A program made the translations under genes and the position numbers. From NCBI GenBank assembly GCA_009746045.1, contig RPFO01000333.1, positions 2,295,964 to 2,359,963 on the forward strand: a stretch of DNA of 64,000 nucleotides, read 5' to 3'. Below the pieces are notes generated by a model. The model was not told where the DNA came from. It did not search any database and saw nothing but the letters and a program-made list of their open reading frames with translations. This DNA is from Mesostigma viride. Taxonomy: Eukaryota; Streptophyta; Mesostigmatophyceae; Mesostigmatales; Mesostigmataceae. Every line of letters begins with the position of its first letter. Positions within the stretch are counted from its first letter, which is position 1. Shown here in pieces: positions 35,102 through 46,001 of this stretch.

Positions 35102-35588
35102 GTGAGACAGCTATATAATCAGGGACCATAGAAAGCGCCTCACAATCATGACACATGCACATGGCAAAATAGCAACTTCATTGTGGCAAAACTCTTGAAA
35201 CTCACCAAACATCACCAACCACAAATTATATTGTTGCCTTTTATTAAGAGAGTTTTGAACAAGGCAAGTTGCAACACCCGGTTTCCAACCATGATGGACT
35301 GTGGGCACACATATTCCATGCATGGCTATCTTGATGAAAGAGCCCGTGAGCTTTACTCTTAGTTTGCACATGCATAGTCCTAGTTGTCATGCCATTCTTG
35401 ATGCATGATACATGTATAATCAATGCCTGCGCGAAAACATGAGCCACAAAACATATGGTGTAAGACAATGTACAGCATCCTGCAAACATATCGCTCACCT
35501 GTGCTCCTTAATGAGCAGCACTTAACAAGACATCCCACCATGCCTCATAGACCTTGATAAGCATGGCATCGATAGCCAAGCTACTAAT
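35102..35588. other. Downstream flank of the coiled-coil gene, nothing recognised
   Basis: Non-coding sequence between the nested MITE and the stop codon of the minus-strand gene, probably its 3' UTR and flank. Confidence 0.4.
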
Positions 35589-37915
35589 CTAGCGCCGTTG
35601 CTTCTTCATGGAATACTCCACTGCTGGATAAGCGGGCTGCAAGTGCACCACGTTCTGCGCGAGAGATGTGACAGGCACCATCGTGATTGATTCAGAGTCG
35701 AAGTACTGCTGGTGACCTGCCGGTGGGGTTAGCACGAAAGCAGTGCCCTGCCCACTGTTACTGTATGTCGAGCGGCTTGTCACTGGAGGTGCATGCCGGT
35801 GGTATTCAACCTCAGGGTCCAATGCCGTGCGAAGTGTCACGGGAGCTGCCTGCCTGTGGTATCCGCCTCCTGCAGCAGTGTACACCACCCGCTGATCGTC
35901 CACATATGTCACAGCCCTGGGCTGAGCCATGGCTGCATCATAGTGCAGCACCCTCTGGGGACTCGACCGTGTTGAATAATGATGCCCTTGCTGCTCCAGC
36001 CCGTGACTGGAGTCACTGGCTGGAGTACCAGGGACCACCAACGGAGTACGGTACTCGCGCTCCAGTCGCTCCACCCGCTCCCGCAGCTCCTTGACCTCCT
36101 TTCGCATGTCAGGGGTAGCGGGCGCCTCAACTTTTGGTGGTGACTGCTGCGCAGCAACAACCTCCTGCCCCTTTTTCTTCCTGCTCCCCACCGTTGCTGG
36201 TGCTGCAGCTGTGCCTTGAAGTGTGGCCAGCTTTGCATTTATAGCTGCGTGCTCCTGCTCCACCCTGGCCAGCCTCCCCTCAGCTAAGCCAAGCTTCTTG
36301 GCCAGAGCGGGCAGCGACTCGACAGCCTGGCTCCCCCGCTTTGGCTTGGTGCGACCGCCCCCGAGGATGCTTTTGATATCGGTTTGAGCCTCGGCCATTG
36401 CCTCCCTCAAGCCATCATACTCCTTCTTGACCTCATCCAGAGACGAGCGCAAGTCGGATAAGTCGGCATCACCAGCAGTCACCATGGGAATGGCAGCATC
36501 AGCAACCACAGGTGGAATGGCATGCTTAGATGCATTGGTGCAAGTGCGAACATGCTTCTCGCGCTTCACTGGTGCATGCTCCTGCTTGACCCTCCCCTTC
36601 TTCTCGGGTGGCGAGCCGTAAGACTTGTCTGACCTGTTGTCACCGCCATCCCCGCTGCTGTTGTGCGGTGTCATGTCGTCGTCCTGAGTCCCTTCAGCTG
36701 CCCTTGAAGATACGGCAGGGGGTGCACATAGCAGGGGCACCGAGGGGAGTGAGGCAGGAAGTGGTGTGCTTGGCGGCGGCGCTGGGAGTGTGGCAGGGGG
36801 TGTAGACGCTGGCACCTTGTAGCCGACAGCCTGGATGTTGGGCAAGGAGGTGCATACAGGACAAAACAACCCAAGGACATTTTACCATGTGTTTATTTAT
36901 TTATTATAAAAAGAGCCCAATCTATCCACGGAAAAGGCACTTATATCAAAGAGGAAAGCATTCGTGCAAGACTTACACTCCAGCCTTTCTCTTGCGTGCA
37001 GGTAGTTTTTAATGCATTGATGGCAGAGTTTGGGTCATAGAATATTCCCGCGGCGGCTTCCACAGCTTGGGCCACCAGAGAAGTTTCTCGAATTGCCCCA
37101 TGGGCGCCCAGATCCACTGCCAGCAACCGCGGCTTACACCACATTGCCGGAAACTGCTTCCCCGGTGATGTGGACGGCAGCGAGTAAAACCCCTGCGAAT
37201 CGCTCAAAAGGGGCATTACCAGGCAGAACCACTGCTCCTCTCTATCATTCTTACCCCCCGTACGGACCAGGCCAGCGATTAGGGCCGAGGAGAATGTCGC
37301 CACGTCAAGCTCCATTGCAGAAGCCATGTCAGCGACAGCTGCCTGGCCATCAAACGTGACCAAGTCTCCGATTGCGAATGTGTCGTTCCCAGTTTCGCAG
37401 GCGACGAAGATGTCGGGATATCCCGGCTTTCCGGTTACCTGCCCCTTGCGCACGTCGAGATGAATCGCCTCGGAGAAGCTGGTATACTCTGTCAGCATAG
37501 TGGCATCCAGCAAGTACAGCTGATTCTCACCATTCTGTCGCCTCACGCCTGCAGGCGTCCCCCCACCGACGTCAATGACGTTGATGACGGCACCTTTGTT
37601 TGCCGTCATCTTCGATGCCACCGCATTCATAGCCATTCTACGCACCCCTAAGTGGCCACCATACTTTACTAGGCATTTGCTGAACACGGGGGCCGAGCTA
37701 ATAAGGCCACTCCCCGAGGCTGACCTAGCATCCTGCGCCATGCGCTCCAACCCAGCGACAGCCCCCCGGCACGGAACAAAACTCTTTCGAAGTCTGGAGT
37801 TGTCGCCCAACACCCCCCCTTCCACAGCGCTAGTTTCCTTAGCTTTTTCTTCGATCTTTACTTCCTCCAGGTTCTCTACCGCGGCAGGGCAGCCATTACC
37901 GACTTCCTCCGCCAT
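35589..37915 (-). CDS. Coiled-coil accessory protein of the 10.6 kb transposon, two exons
   Basis: Exon 1 is 36977-37915, from ATG 37915 in the strong context GCCATGGCG. The intron is 36831-36976 (146 bp, GTAAGT donor, CATCCAG acceptor, phase 0). Exon 2 is 35589-36830. The product is 726 residues. Exon 1 encodes a probably globular domain I do not recognise (GAVINVIDVGGGTP, DIFVACETGNDTFAIGDLVT). Exon 2 has a Pro-rich hinge, a basic segment KKGRVKQEHAPVKREKHV that could be a nuclear signal, then coiled-coil heptads (SSLDEVKKEYDGLREAM; KELRERVERLEREY). It is divergent from the DUF7869-like gene and shares the palindromic intergenic region, so co-regulation and partnership in transposition are likely. 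Function not established. Confidence 0.7.
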
Positions 37916-38003
37916 GGCAGACGACATCGCCGTGATTGCTAACCCCGACTCACGATGAACAGGAACTTTCCCTCTGCCTCCAGGCTGTCTTCTGCGCAGC
38001 TTC

Positions 38004-38330
38004 CATGAAATGTACTTCGTGAAATGCATTTCGTGAAATGTACTAAGGAACGTGATTGGCCGGCGTTCGCTCGCCAAATCTCGCAAAATGTACTAAGGCA
38101 CGTGATTGGTCCCGCAAAATGTACTAAGGAACGTGATTGGCCGGCGAAGATTCTGTAGGGAATTTTAATTGTTGCAAACAGAATCTTCGCCGGCCAATCA
38201 CGTTCCTTAGTACATTTTGCGGGACCAATCACGTGCCTTAGTACATTTTGCGAGATTTGGCGAGCGAACGCCGGCCAATCACGTTCCTTAGTACATTTCA
38301 CGAAATGCATTTCACGAAGTACATTTCATG
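38004..38330. promoter_or_regulatory. Large palindrome between divergent transposon genes (putative bidirectional promoter)
   Basis: The 153-bp arms at 38004-38156 and 38178-38330 are reverse complements around a 21-bp AT-rich spacer. Each arm carries three copies of AAATGTACTAAGG followed by ACGTGATTGG, so CCAAT-type boxes face both genes. The word AAATGTACT also occurs just inside the right terminal repeat (GCAAAATGTACTTCG, complement at 43487-43500) and, as AGTACATTTTG, inside the left one. The same protein may therefore bind both the ends and the promoter. Confidence 0.8.
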
Positions 38331-38433
38331 AAATGCCGAGGTAGCCATGTCTTCTTGCTTGCAAAATTGTGGCTGTTTGTGCGATTAGTGTCAAGGTCAG
38401 GTGTACGTTGAGCTATCCGGACTAGTGGCCGAC

Positions 38434-41400
38434 ATGGCGGTCGAAACGGAAGGTGTGCTATGGCTTTGCTGGGACATAATCGTGGCTCTCTGCTTCCTGG
38501 CTTTCGCTATCATGCTGATGGGACACCATGGGAAGCGCAAGTCCGCAGCTGAAATGCTAAGCGGCAGCACCCATGCCGGCAGCCTAGTGACCGACGAGAC
38601 GGTCGACTGTAAGTGCGGCCACGAGTGCATGAAGCCCATTAAAACATCACATCTCCAGGCATTGCGGAGCGCCTGGTTTGCGCCCGGGCGGAAGCAAGAG
38701 GACAGGAAGGCGGCGATAAAGCAGCAGCTGCACCAGGGGGGGTACGACGCCATAACGACCATGTCGTCATCTACTCGTCACAAGTTCGTTCATGACGCTG
38801 GTTTCCGGTTCGTTCTCGACGGGGGAGTCAAGGATAAGAACACAGGGTCTGTGACCCCTTTTCACTTTCAGGTTTGCGAGGCGGCATTCAGGCACTGCCT
38901 GAAAATTAGCAACCACGTTTGGCACTCGTCGGTCCACGAGGTGGCTGATGAGCGCCAAGCGCGAGCCGAGGGACAGCACGTCATAGATGTAAGCGGCCAC
39001 CATGGCAAGAAGCAGTCTCGCGGGGGCTGCAAGGAGAGGGGGCTGGAAGCACGGGCGCTTGCGGAGGAGTGGATTCGGCGGTGGTTGGAGCCCGCGGTGC
39101 AGAATGACCCGACAAACGGAACTACGTTCATTGAGGAGCCATGCAAGCAGACTCTTTTCGCCACTTATGTGAAGGAGAACGAGAAGGAAGCCAACTTTCC
39201 CTTCGTGTCTCTCACTCTGTTCCGGATCATCTTTGAGGAGGTTGTTGCAACCAGTTATGTCCGCGTGGAGAAGTTTCGCACGAAGATCATGGGCGTGTGC
39301 AACATTTGCAGCAACATCAACAACAACATCAATGCTGCCCGTCACACTGACACTAAACGATGGGAGTATTGGAAGGAGGAACTCGCCAACCACGAAGAGC
39401 TTTTTCATGTAGAGAGGAAGGGGTTTCTTGTCAGGCGCTTTAATGGTAAGAACGGTCACTATCATTCCATGTCCATGGACGCTATCGCTCACATGAGGAC
39501 TCACATTCCTGCGGCGGCTGAGGCGCCTAAGGACTTTCTTTCCAAGCGAGACCTGACCGTACCTTACACCCTGATTTGTACGATTGCACACGGGTTGAGG
39601 ACTTTTTTCTGGGTGGTCGCACCATGGGTGATCAACAAGGCTGTGGCTGGTAATTCGGGCAGGATAACTGTCACCATCCTTGTTCGTCACATCATTGAAA
39701 TCTGCGAGCAACAGTCGTGGAACAGTGCCACGGACCCTGAGATAAGGGCTTACGGGCTGCCCAGAATTTTGGTCATGCAGGTGGACGGTGGCGGCGACAA
39801 CATGAACCGCGAGGTTCTGGGGTTCGCCGCCGTCCTCATCATGAGAGGACTGTTTGACCGTGTCCGCTTCTGCAGGCTACCCGTTGGTCACACTCATATT
39901 GATTGTGATCAACGGTTCGGTTGGTTCGTCAGGTGGATGAATGGCTTAAAGAACAAGGTGACGGACAGGCCACCTGTGAAACTAATCACATTTGATGATG
40001 TGCTGGCGGGCCTTGGCATCGCATTTGAGCATTACTACGAGCAGGGCCCGACAAACTCGATGCGCCAACTCAACCCGAAGAAGCCCCAAGCTGCGGTAAG
40101 ACTTATATTAGTGTGGATGGCTCTTGATATCATGCTGGATTTCTAGTCTTCTCTATGTGCACACTTCATGTGCAGCCATATAGGTCATCCATGTGTGTTT
40201 TAACCATGTTGCATGTGCTACAGATATTATGAGCAGTATTTACTAAGTGTGCTGGAGTCGTTGTTGCATGCTTGTTGTTTTTCACATGTTCACGTCTGCA
40301 TGAACGCATCGTTGATACTAATGATTATTCATATTGCATTATTCCTATTGCATGACTGTTCTATTGCTTGCAGATTGTGGACGCCGCACTGGATGTCACA
40401 ACGTGGCTGAATGGGTGCATCCACCGCGACTTTGGCCGGTGGGTGAAATCGATGGACGCATTTCCGAAGAAGCCAGCCGCGGGCGACACCCATGGCGCGG
40501 GCGCAGGTGCAGGCGGGGGCGGGGGCGGGGGAGAAGGCGCGGGTGCGGGCGCGGGCGCCACCCAAGGCGCGGGCGTAGGCGCGGGCGCGGGCGCCACCGC
40601 CAACTTGGATGATGAGCCAGCAACCGAAGCCGAGAGGGAGAGGCACCGCTCTTCGAAGGTGTTCGATCTCGAAGTGTTTCTAGGGCCGGATATGAACGTG
40701 TATGTCCGCTGGCGCCTAGCCGCATCAGAAACGTTGGTAAATGCACCGGTGAACAAGTGGCAGCCCACAGGGCCTAACGGCGAGGCTTGTGACGGGGTCA
40801 CGCCCATTGGGTACACCCCGCAGGGAGATCCTGTCTATGGGTGCCTCCTCATGGAGCGTGGCAAGGCCCCCAAGGGAAGTCCCGGTCTAGCACCGCTTTT
40901 TGAATGGGACGAGGGCGGTGCCAGGAGACGTACCTGCGCTAGCCTTCACGGCCTCTTTCCCGACATCGTCTCCGCTGAGAAGCAGCAGTTGCTGGACAGA
41001 TGGTTTGAGCAGGTGCCAAAGTCCGTGGAGGATGTGCGTGCCAACAACGAGAATCTGTTCGACATCATGGAGCAAAAGCTCAAAGAGCAGCGTGAACTGC
41101 AAGCGAACAAGGCGGTACCCTTGCCGCTGCGATCTGCAGGCGACCAGTCGGTTGCGCGGGCAACACGGGCACTGAGGCTGCCCGTAAACCAAGTCATCTC
41201 GCACGTCGCTTGCCCTGCCCGCGAGATTCAAGCGCAGATCAACCGCGCATGTGCGCCCGCTGCGCGAGGGAGCACATCAACGGCAACGCCCGCTTTGCGC
41301 ACACTGATTTCTGGCAGGCACACCTTCAAGGTGAATGGAAGCCTCATACGACGCGGCGACCTACTCGTTGTTAAGCGGCCAGCCGTCACCTGCGGGCAGG

Positions 41401-42257
41401 GAATGCCGTGGGCACCACACATGCTGGTGAAGGTCCTTGATCTGGAAGGCGATCGCACGGAGCGTGACAGCATTGTCGCCTCTCCTTACTACGCACCGAC
41501 GTGGACGGGCCAGTTTTCTAGAGTGACATTAGGTGGCGGCAGCGCAGGGATGACGGTCCCCATTTCTGATGTACACCTGCAGCACTGGACAGTGGGCGGT
41601 ACGGCAGAGGTGCACCAGCCTGAGCTGATCAGTACCGGCAAACTGTCAGCTGCCACGGTGGCGGCGTTGAAAGAGCACCCGCAGATTGACTTTGAGCATT
41701 ACAAGACTGCCACCGCCGCCAGGGCAGCAGCAAAGGATGACTGCAATGCCTACTTTGCCGAGCATGGAGCACGTGCGCTTATCGGGATGCGCCTGTGTGC
41801 CCTGTTTCCGGGGACAGCGAGGAAGAGGGAGCGCTTCCATGGCTGGGTCACTAAGGTTCAGGAAAGGGGAGGTCACCTGCTCATCAAGGCGATGTGGGCT
41901 GATGGGCAGTATGAGGACTATCATGCCCTGGAGGAGGTGACTCAGTTTGTGTGCGGCTGCCCACACCCAGTCGAGGCATTTGGCCGCGCTCGCTTCTTTC
42001 CACAGGAGGGTGGCACCGTGAATGCAGGTGATGGCACCCACATGGACGATGCCGTCCCTGCTGTGCACAGTGACAGTGAAGGCGGGGAGGAGGAGGAAGA
42101 GGGAGAGGAAGAGGGGGAGGAAGAGGGGGAGGAGGAGGGGGAGGAGGAGGGAGAGGGGAGGGAGAGGGGGAGGGAGAATGGGAGGGGGAGGGGGAGGAGG
42201 AGGAGGAAGAGGGAGAGGGAGAGGGAGAGGAGGATGCGGAATGGGAGCCGGGGATGA
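38434..42257 (+). CDS. DUF7869-like protein, putative transposase of the 10.6 kb element, two exons
   Basis: Exon 1 is 38434-40095, from ATG 38434 (context GACATGGCG). The intron is 40096-40373 (278 bp, GTAAGA donor, TTGCTTGCAG acceptor, phase 0). Exon 2 is 40374-42257. The product is ~1181 residues. The N-terminus has a membrane-like Leu/Ile stretch, then CKCGHEC (residues ~58-64), the Cys cluster that opens the family I know as DUF7869. Next come FQVCEAAFRHCLKISNHVW and an RNase H-like core with VMQVDGGGDN (Asp 451) and VGHTHIDCDQRF (485-494), close to the family's QxDN and GHTHEDID motifs. These acidic and His residues are candidate catalytic positions. Exon 2 adds a Gly/Ala linker, two unrecognised domains and an EEEGEEE/RERERE tail. 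Exon junction and frames fit exactly. The transposase role is inferred from position inside a TIR element with a target duplication. Confidence 0.78.
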
Positions 42258-43486
42258 CTGGTAGATGAGACGGTGCCATCTACCGGCGCATGGAATGAAG
42301 TGGTACACAAGTTTACTCATGGTTATCGGCAAGTAGAGCATGCACGCCTGGCCTAGTTGCATTTAAATCAATGAGTTGAGTTTGGAGAGGCTGCAGTTTG
42401 CTTGGATGAAGAATGTGTTAGCATGGCCAAACTTTTATGGCTTGTAGCCAAATCCTCTTGGGGTATGCAGTGTACTAGCGGTGTGCAATTGCGAGGATTC
42501 CTGTCTTGTAGCGATGTGGCCTCTCACCCTGCAGCCTGGTAGATGTGTTGGCATGCAGCCACCCATCATTGGTCATCCGATCTGGTGTGATTTGCATTTG
42601 CACACCTTGTATTAAGGCCATGATTTAATATTGTCTTGTTATTTTTTATGTGTATATGCGAAAAGAGGCATAATATGCTCATATATAGTGCTAGCAAGTG
42701 TCACTACCTTTACCTATGCCTGACCTTACAAGTTGAGGATGGTCTAATGTAGTGGCAAACAGGTTATTTACAACAATTCACAGTTTTCTGACTTAGTTTG
42801 AGGCAACTATACTTACCAAAATGCTTGAAAAAGGCAAAAATTGCACCATTTATGCTAGCGAACGTCACTATTTTGAGATCAAACGGGGCCCAAACTTGGC
42901 CCATGGTCTAATCTAGTGGTGTTTAGGTTGCTTCCAACATTTCATAGCTTTCTGACATAGTTTGATATTGTTTAGTAGCTTACACTGAGCAAAATGCTTG
43001 AAAATGGCAAAAAATGCACCATTTATGCTAGCAAACGTCACTATTTTGACATCAAACAGAGCCCAAACTTGGCCCATGGTCTAATCTAGTGGTGTTTAGG
43101 TTGCTTTCAACATTTCATAGCTTTATGACGTAGTTTGATTTTGTTTAGTAGCTTACACTGAGCAAAATGCTTGAAAATGGCAAAAAATGCAGTATTTATG
43201 CTAGCAAACGTCACTATTTTGAGTTCAGATTGACCCCAAACTTTGTGCATGGTCTATTCTAGTGGTAATTAGGTTGCTTGCAAATATCCATGATGGTTTG
43301 ACGTGATTTAGTACTGTTTCCTATTTATTACTATTTAATTTAATTTAAAATGACAAAAATGTACCTTTATTGCTAGCAAATGTCACCAAGATGACGTCCG
43401 ATCGATACCAAACTTTGTACGAGGTCTATTTTGGTTGCAAACATCATGCATGACAATTTTCAGCATAAAAAGACAAACTTCGGTAC
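42258..43486. repeat. ~172-bp tandem repeat near the right end of the 10.6 kb element
   Basis: From about 42690 to 43440, four to five diverged copies contain TTTATGCTAGCAAACGTCAC and CATGGTCTAATCTAGTGG at spacings near 172 bp. The preceding 430 bp is non-coding and probably includes the 3' UTR of the plus-strand gene. Confidence 0.8.
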
Positions 43487-43535
43487 GAAGTACATTTTGC
43501 GTGCTGGAGTACATTCTAAATGGCTGGTAGGGCCT

Positions 43536-43996
43536 GCACAGGCTTAGCCTGACTATCACGTGACTGTGGTCCACGTAGGCCAGAGGAGCAGCAGCCTGTG
43601 GCTGGTGGAATACAGGACTGGCACAGGTCTGCAAGGATACTAGGCCTTGCAGGCTTGTGACAGGTCCTGTACTTCCTAGGTTGCAGAGTCTAGGCAAATC
43701 CAGTTCATCCTGGCTCTGCACTGATGCCAGTGGACGTTGAGGATTTGCTTGCATGCCTGCACGTGCCTCGTCACGCCGATGGGAACGAGGAACAACGCAA
43801 AGGATATAGCTTGGTCATGGGGGATGACCAGCTATCTTGGCAAGCACGAACCGAGGCTCCCACATTGGTCGTGGAACCGCTCACCGTGGTCGTGGCTTGG
43901 TGCACGGGTTAAAAGGTTGCTGCCTTTGCAACTTTGGCTCATCCCGTTGTGTGGCGCGAGAGACCAGGAACTCACAGTTCTGGCTGTTCGCTAACT
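43536..43996 (+). repeat. 3' LTR of copia element 1, second part
   Basis: Continues the LTR from 32904 and ends GCTAACT at 43996, directly followed by minisatellite sequence. It is practically identical to 13782-14243. Confidence 0.92.
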
Positions 43997-44917
43997 CATG
44001 GGGGCAGGCAGGACGGGTCAATTATTCCGTGTCATGGGGGGCAGGCTGGACCTGTTAATTATTCCTTGTCATGGGGGCAGGCGGGACGGGTTAGTAATTC
44101 CTTGTCTTGGGGGCAGGCAGGGCGGGTGAATTATTCCTTTTTATGGTGACAGGCAGAACGGGTTAATCACTCCTTGTCATGGGAGGCAGGCAGGACGGGT
44201 TACTTATTCCTTGTCATGGGGGGCAGGCGCATTGCATATACATTTATTCCTTGTCATGGGGGGCAGGCAGGACGGGTTCATTGTTCTTGTCATGAGGGGA
44301 CGGCAGGGGGGGCTCATGATACCCTGTAGTGGGGTGGGCGAAGGCAGGGGGGGTTAATGATTCCCTGTCATGGGGTGGGGGAAGGCAGGGGGGGTTAACG
44401 ATTCCTTGTGTCCATGGGGGGCAGGCAGGACGGGTTTCTTATTCCTTGTCATGAGGGGAAGGCAAGGGAGGTAAATGATTTCCTGTCGTGGGGTGGGAGA
44501 AGGCGGGGGTAATAATTTTTCCTTGCCATGGGGGCAGGCAGGACAGGTTAATTATTCCTTGTCATGGGGGCATGCAGAAAAGCTTAAAAATTTCTTGTCA
44601 TGGGATTGAAAGTACCTCACAGTCAGTTGTCCTCCCTTACGAAACGGCGATTTTGTAGCTAAATGATTAACAGAGCATATGCTCTAAATCTTGTAGCAAT
44701 GGGCCGCGTTATATTTCTGTTCGTGTACTTTCAAGCATTCATCATTTTTGTTTTTCTTTTACATTTGTCTTGTTGCGGACAGGGAGGGTTGATTGCCTTT
44801 TCATGGGTGGCAGGCAGTTAATTATTCCTTGTCATGGGGGGTAGGCAGGGGTGGGGGTTACTCCTTGTCATGGGGGGCAGGCAGGGGGGGTAGATTGCCT
44901 TTTCATGGGGGGCAGGC
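43997..44917. repeat. GC-rich minisatellite, block 2, with unique spacer
   Basis: Units with TTCCTTGTCATGGGGG and GGCAGGCAGG run to about 44590. A spacer at 44600-44780 (with AACAGAGCATATGCTCTAAA) is related to 52650-52740. The units resume to 44917, where copia element 2 is inserted. Confidence 0.9.
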
Positions 44918-45523
44918 TGTTAAAAAATAAAATTCGTTAAGTGTATTGTATTTCCGAATAATAAAACGGACGTAATATAGAATAGATTACTCGCTCAGCG
45001 CCCAGCCCCGGACATGTCGACAACGTCGGCCATTGACAGCATTTGCTGCAACGTGATTCAAAGCTTTCTCCTGCGTGTCGGCCTTTCACGCCGCCAAACA
45101 GCTTTGACTCAATGCTCCGCTGTAGGTCATCACTGCGAGTAGCTCTGTGGCTTCACCCAACGCTGAGCAACAGCGTGGGCCTGAGAACGTACCCAAGTAC
45201 AAACCAACCGAAATACACCAACATAATTCCCAAACAACCCTCCACAACATAACGCACCGCAACCGAGATCCTCCCCACTGCTTGCCTGGACAAACGGTAC
45301 GGAACCAAGGTTGCCCACGGAACGAACGGTAATGGCCAGAACCCAAAATAGCCCACAGCCAGAACCTACGACCCGTTGCCTGACCGTACACATAAATTCC
45401 CACTGACCGCCGGCCCAGCAAATAAACCTCAGCGCGGCGCTGCCGGCTGACCTCCGGACTTAGCCAATTCCGAGCATAACCAAATTCCAACACTTTATGT
45501 GACTGCGAGCCCACAATATAACA
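44918..45523 (-). repeat. 3' LTR of copia element 2
   Basis: 606 bp, nearly identical to 51232-51830. The polypurine tract AAAGAAAAAAGGGGCTGG (minus strand, 45524-45541) borders it on the internal side, which fixes the element's direction. Confidence 0.95.
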
Positions 45524-46001
45524 CCAGCCCCTTTTTTCTTTCGAGCAGTCGCATCCACCACTCGGCCACTTAACCACAACCCACAGTCGACATACATGCC
45601 GACAATCCTCACAATATCCACCACCACCCAAGGGTTACTCACAAACACTCTCGGAGACAGTACGCACAAGACGCTATGTACTAGGGGAGCTCCAACCCCT
45701 CTAACTTGGCGCCCATTCACGCGTTGCACATACTGCCAGTGTCTGAAGTAAGTCATGTAAGCAAGCGAGATCTCTAAACGACCACCCTTGACCCCGGCAC
45801 ACCCACACGACCCATACACATTACAAATCCGTTCCAACCGCACCAGTCCTCAACCAAGGACACTCCCCCACCAAATCAATTATGGAGCAAATTATCCAAC
45901 CGTGCCGGGTCACCATCAGTATAGGGCAGGCATAAGGATCACCCCCGGCCCAAACAACGTTCTCAAATTGGCCACAGGCTAAAATTCCACAGGGTCCAAG
46001 C

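Larger units (their letters stand above)
32905..43532. mobile_element. 10.6 kb TIR transposon with divergent two-gene cassette (DUF7869-like)
   Basis: A perfect 32-bp terminal inverted repeat starting CCCTACCAGCCATTTAG (32905-32936, complement at 43501-43532) is flanked by CCT on both sides (32902-32904, 43533-43535). Removing it with one CCT restores the LTR seen at 13596-14243. Inside are a nested TTAA MITE, a minus-strand two-exon gene, a large palindrome, and a plus-strand two-exon gene with a DUF7869-like domain. A ~172-bp tandem repeat lies near the right end. Both genes look intact, so the element may be autonomous. Size, 3-bp duplication and two divergent genes recall Harbinger-type organisation, but the putative transposase is of another family. 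Confidence 0.9.

Noticed and set aside
38767-39711. 314-codon minus-strand ORF
   Set aside because: It is antisense to exon 1 of the DUF7869-like gene, which has recognisable motifs and matching splice phases.
41646-42362. 238-codon minus-strand ORF with poly-Pro/Leu
   Set aside because: It is the antisense shadow of the Glu/Gly-rich tail of the plus-strand transposon gene.
42258-43440. Possible centromeric satellite because of ~172-bp units
   Set aside because: Only four to five diverged copies lie within a defined transposon, so it is an internal repeat of that element.
43997-44600. Minisatellite considered as a CRISPR or regulatory array
   Set aside because: Units are adjacent, diverge gradually and have no spacers; it is a minisatellite.
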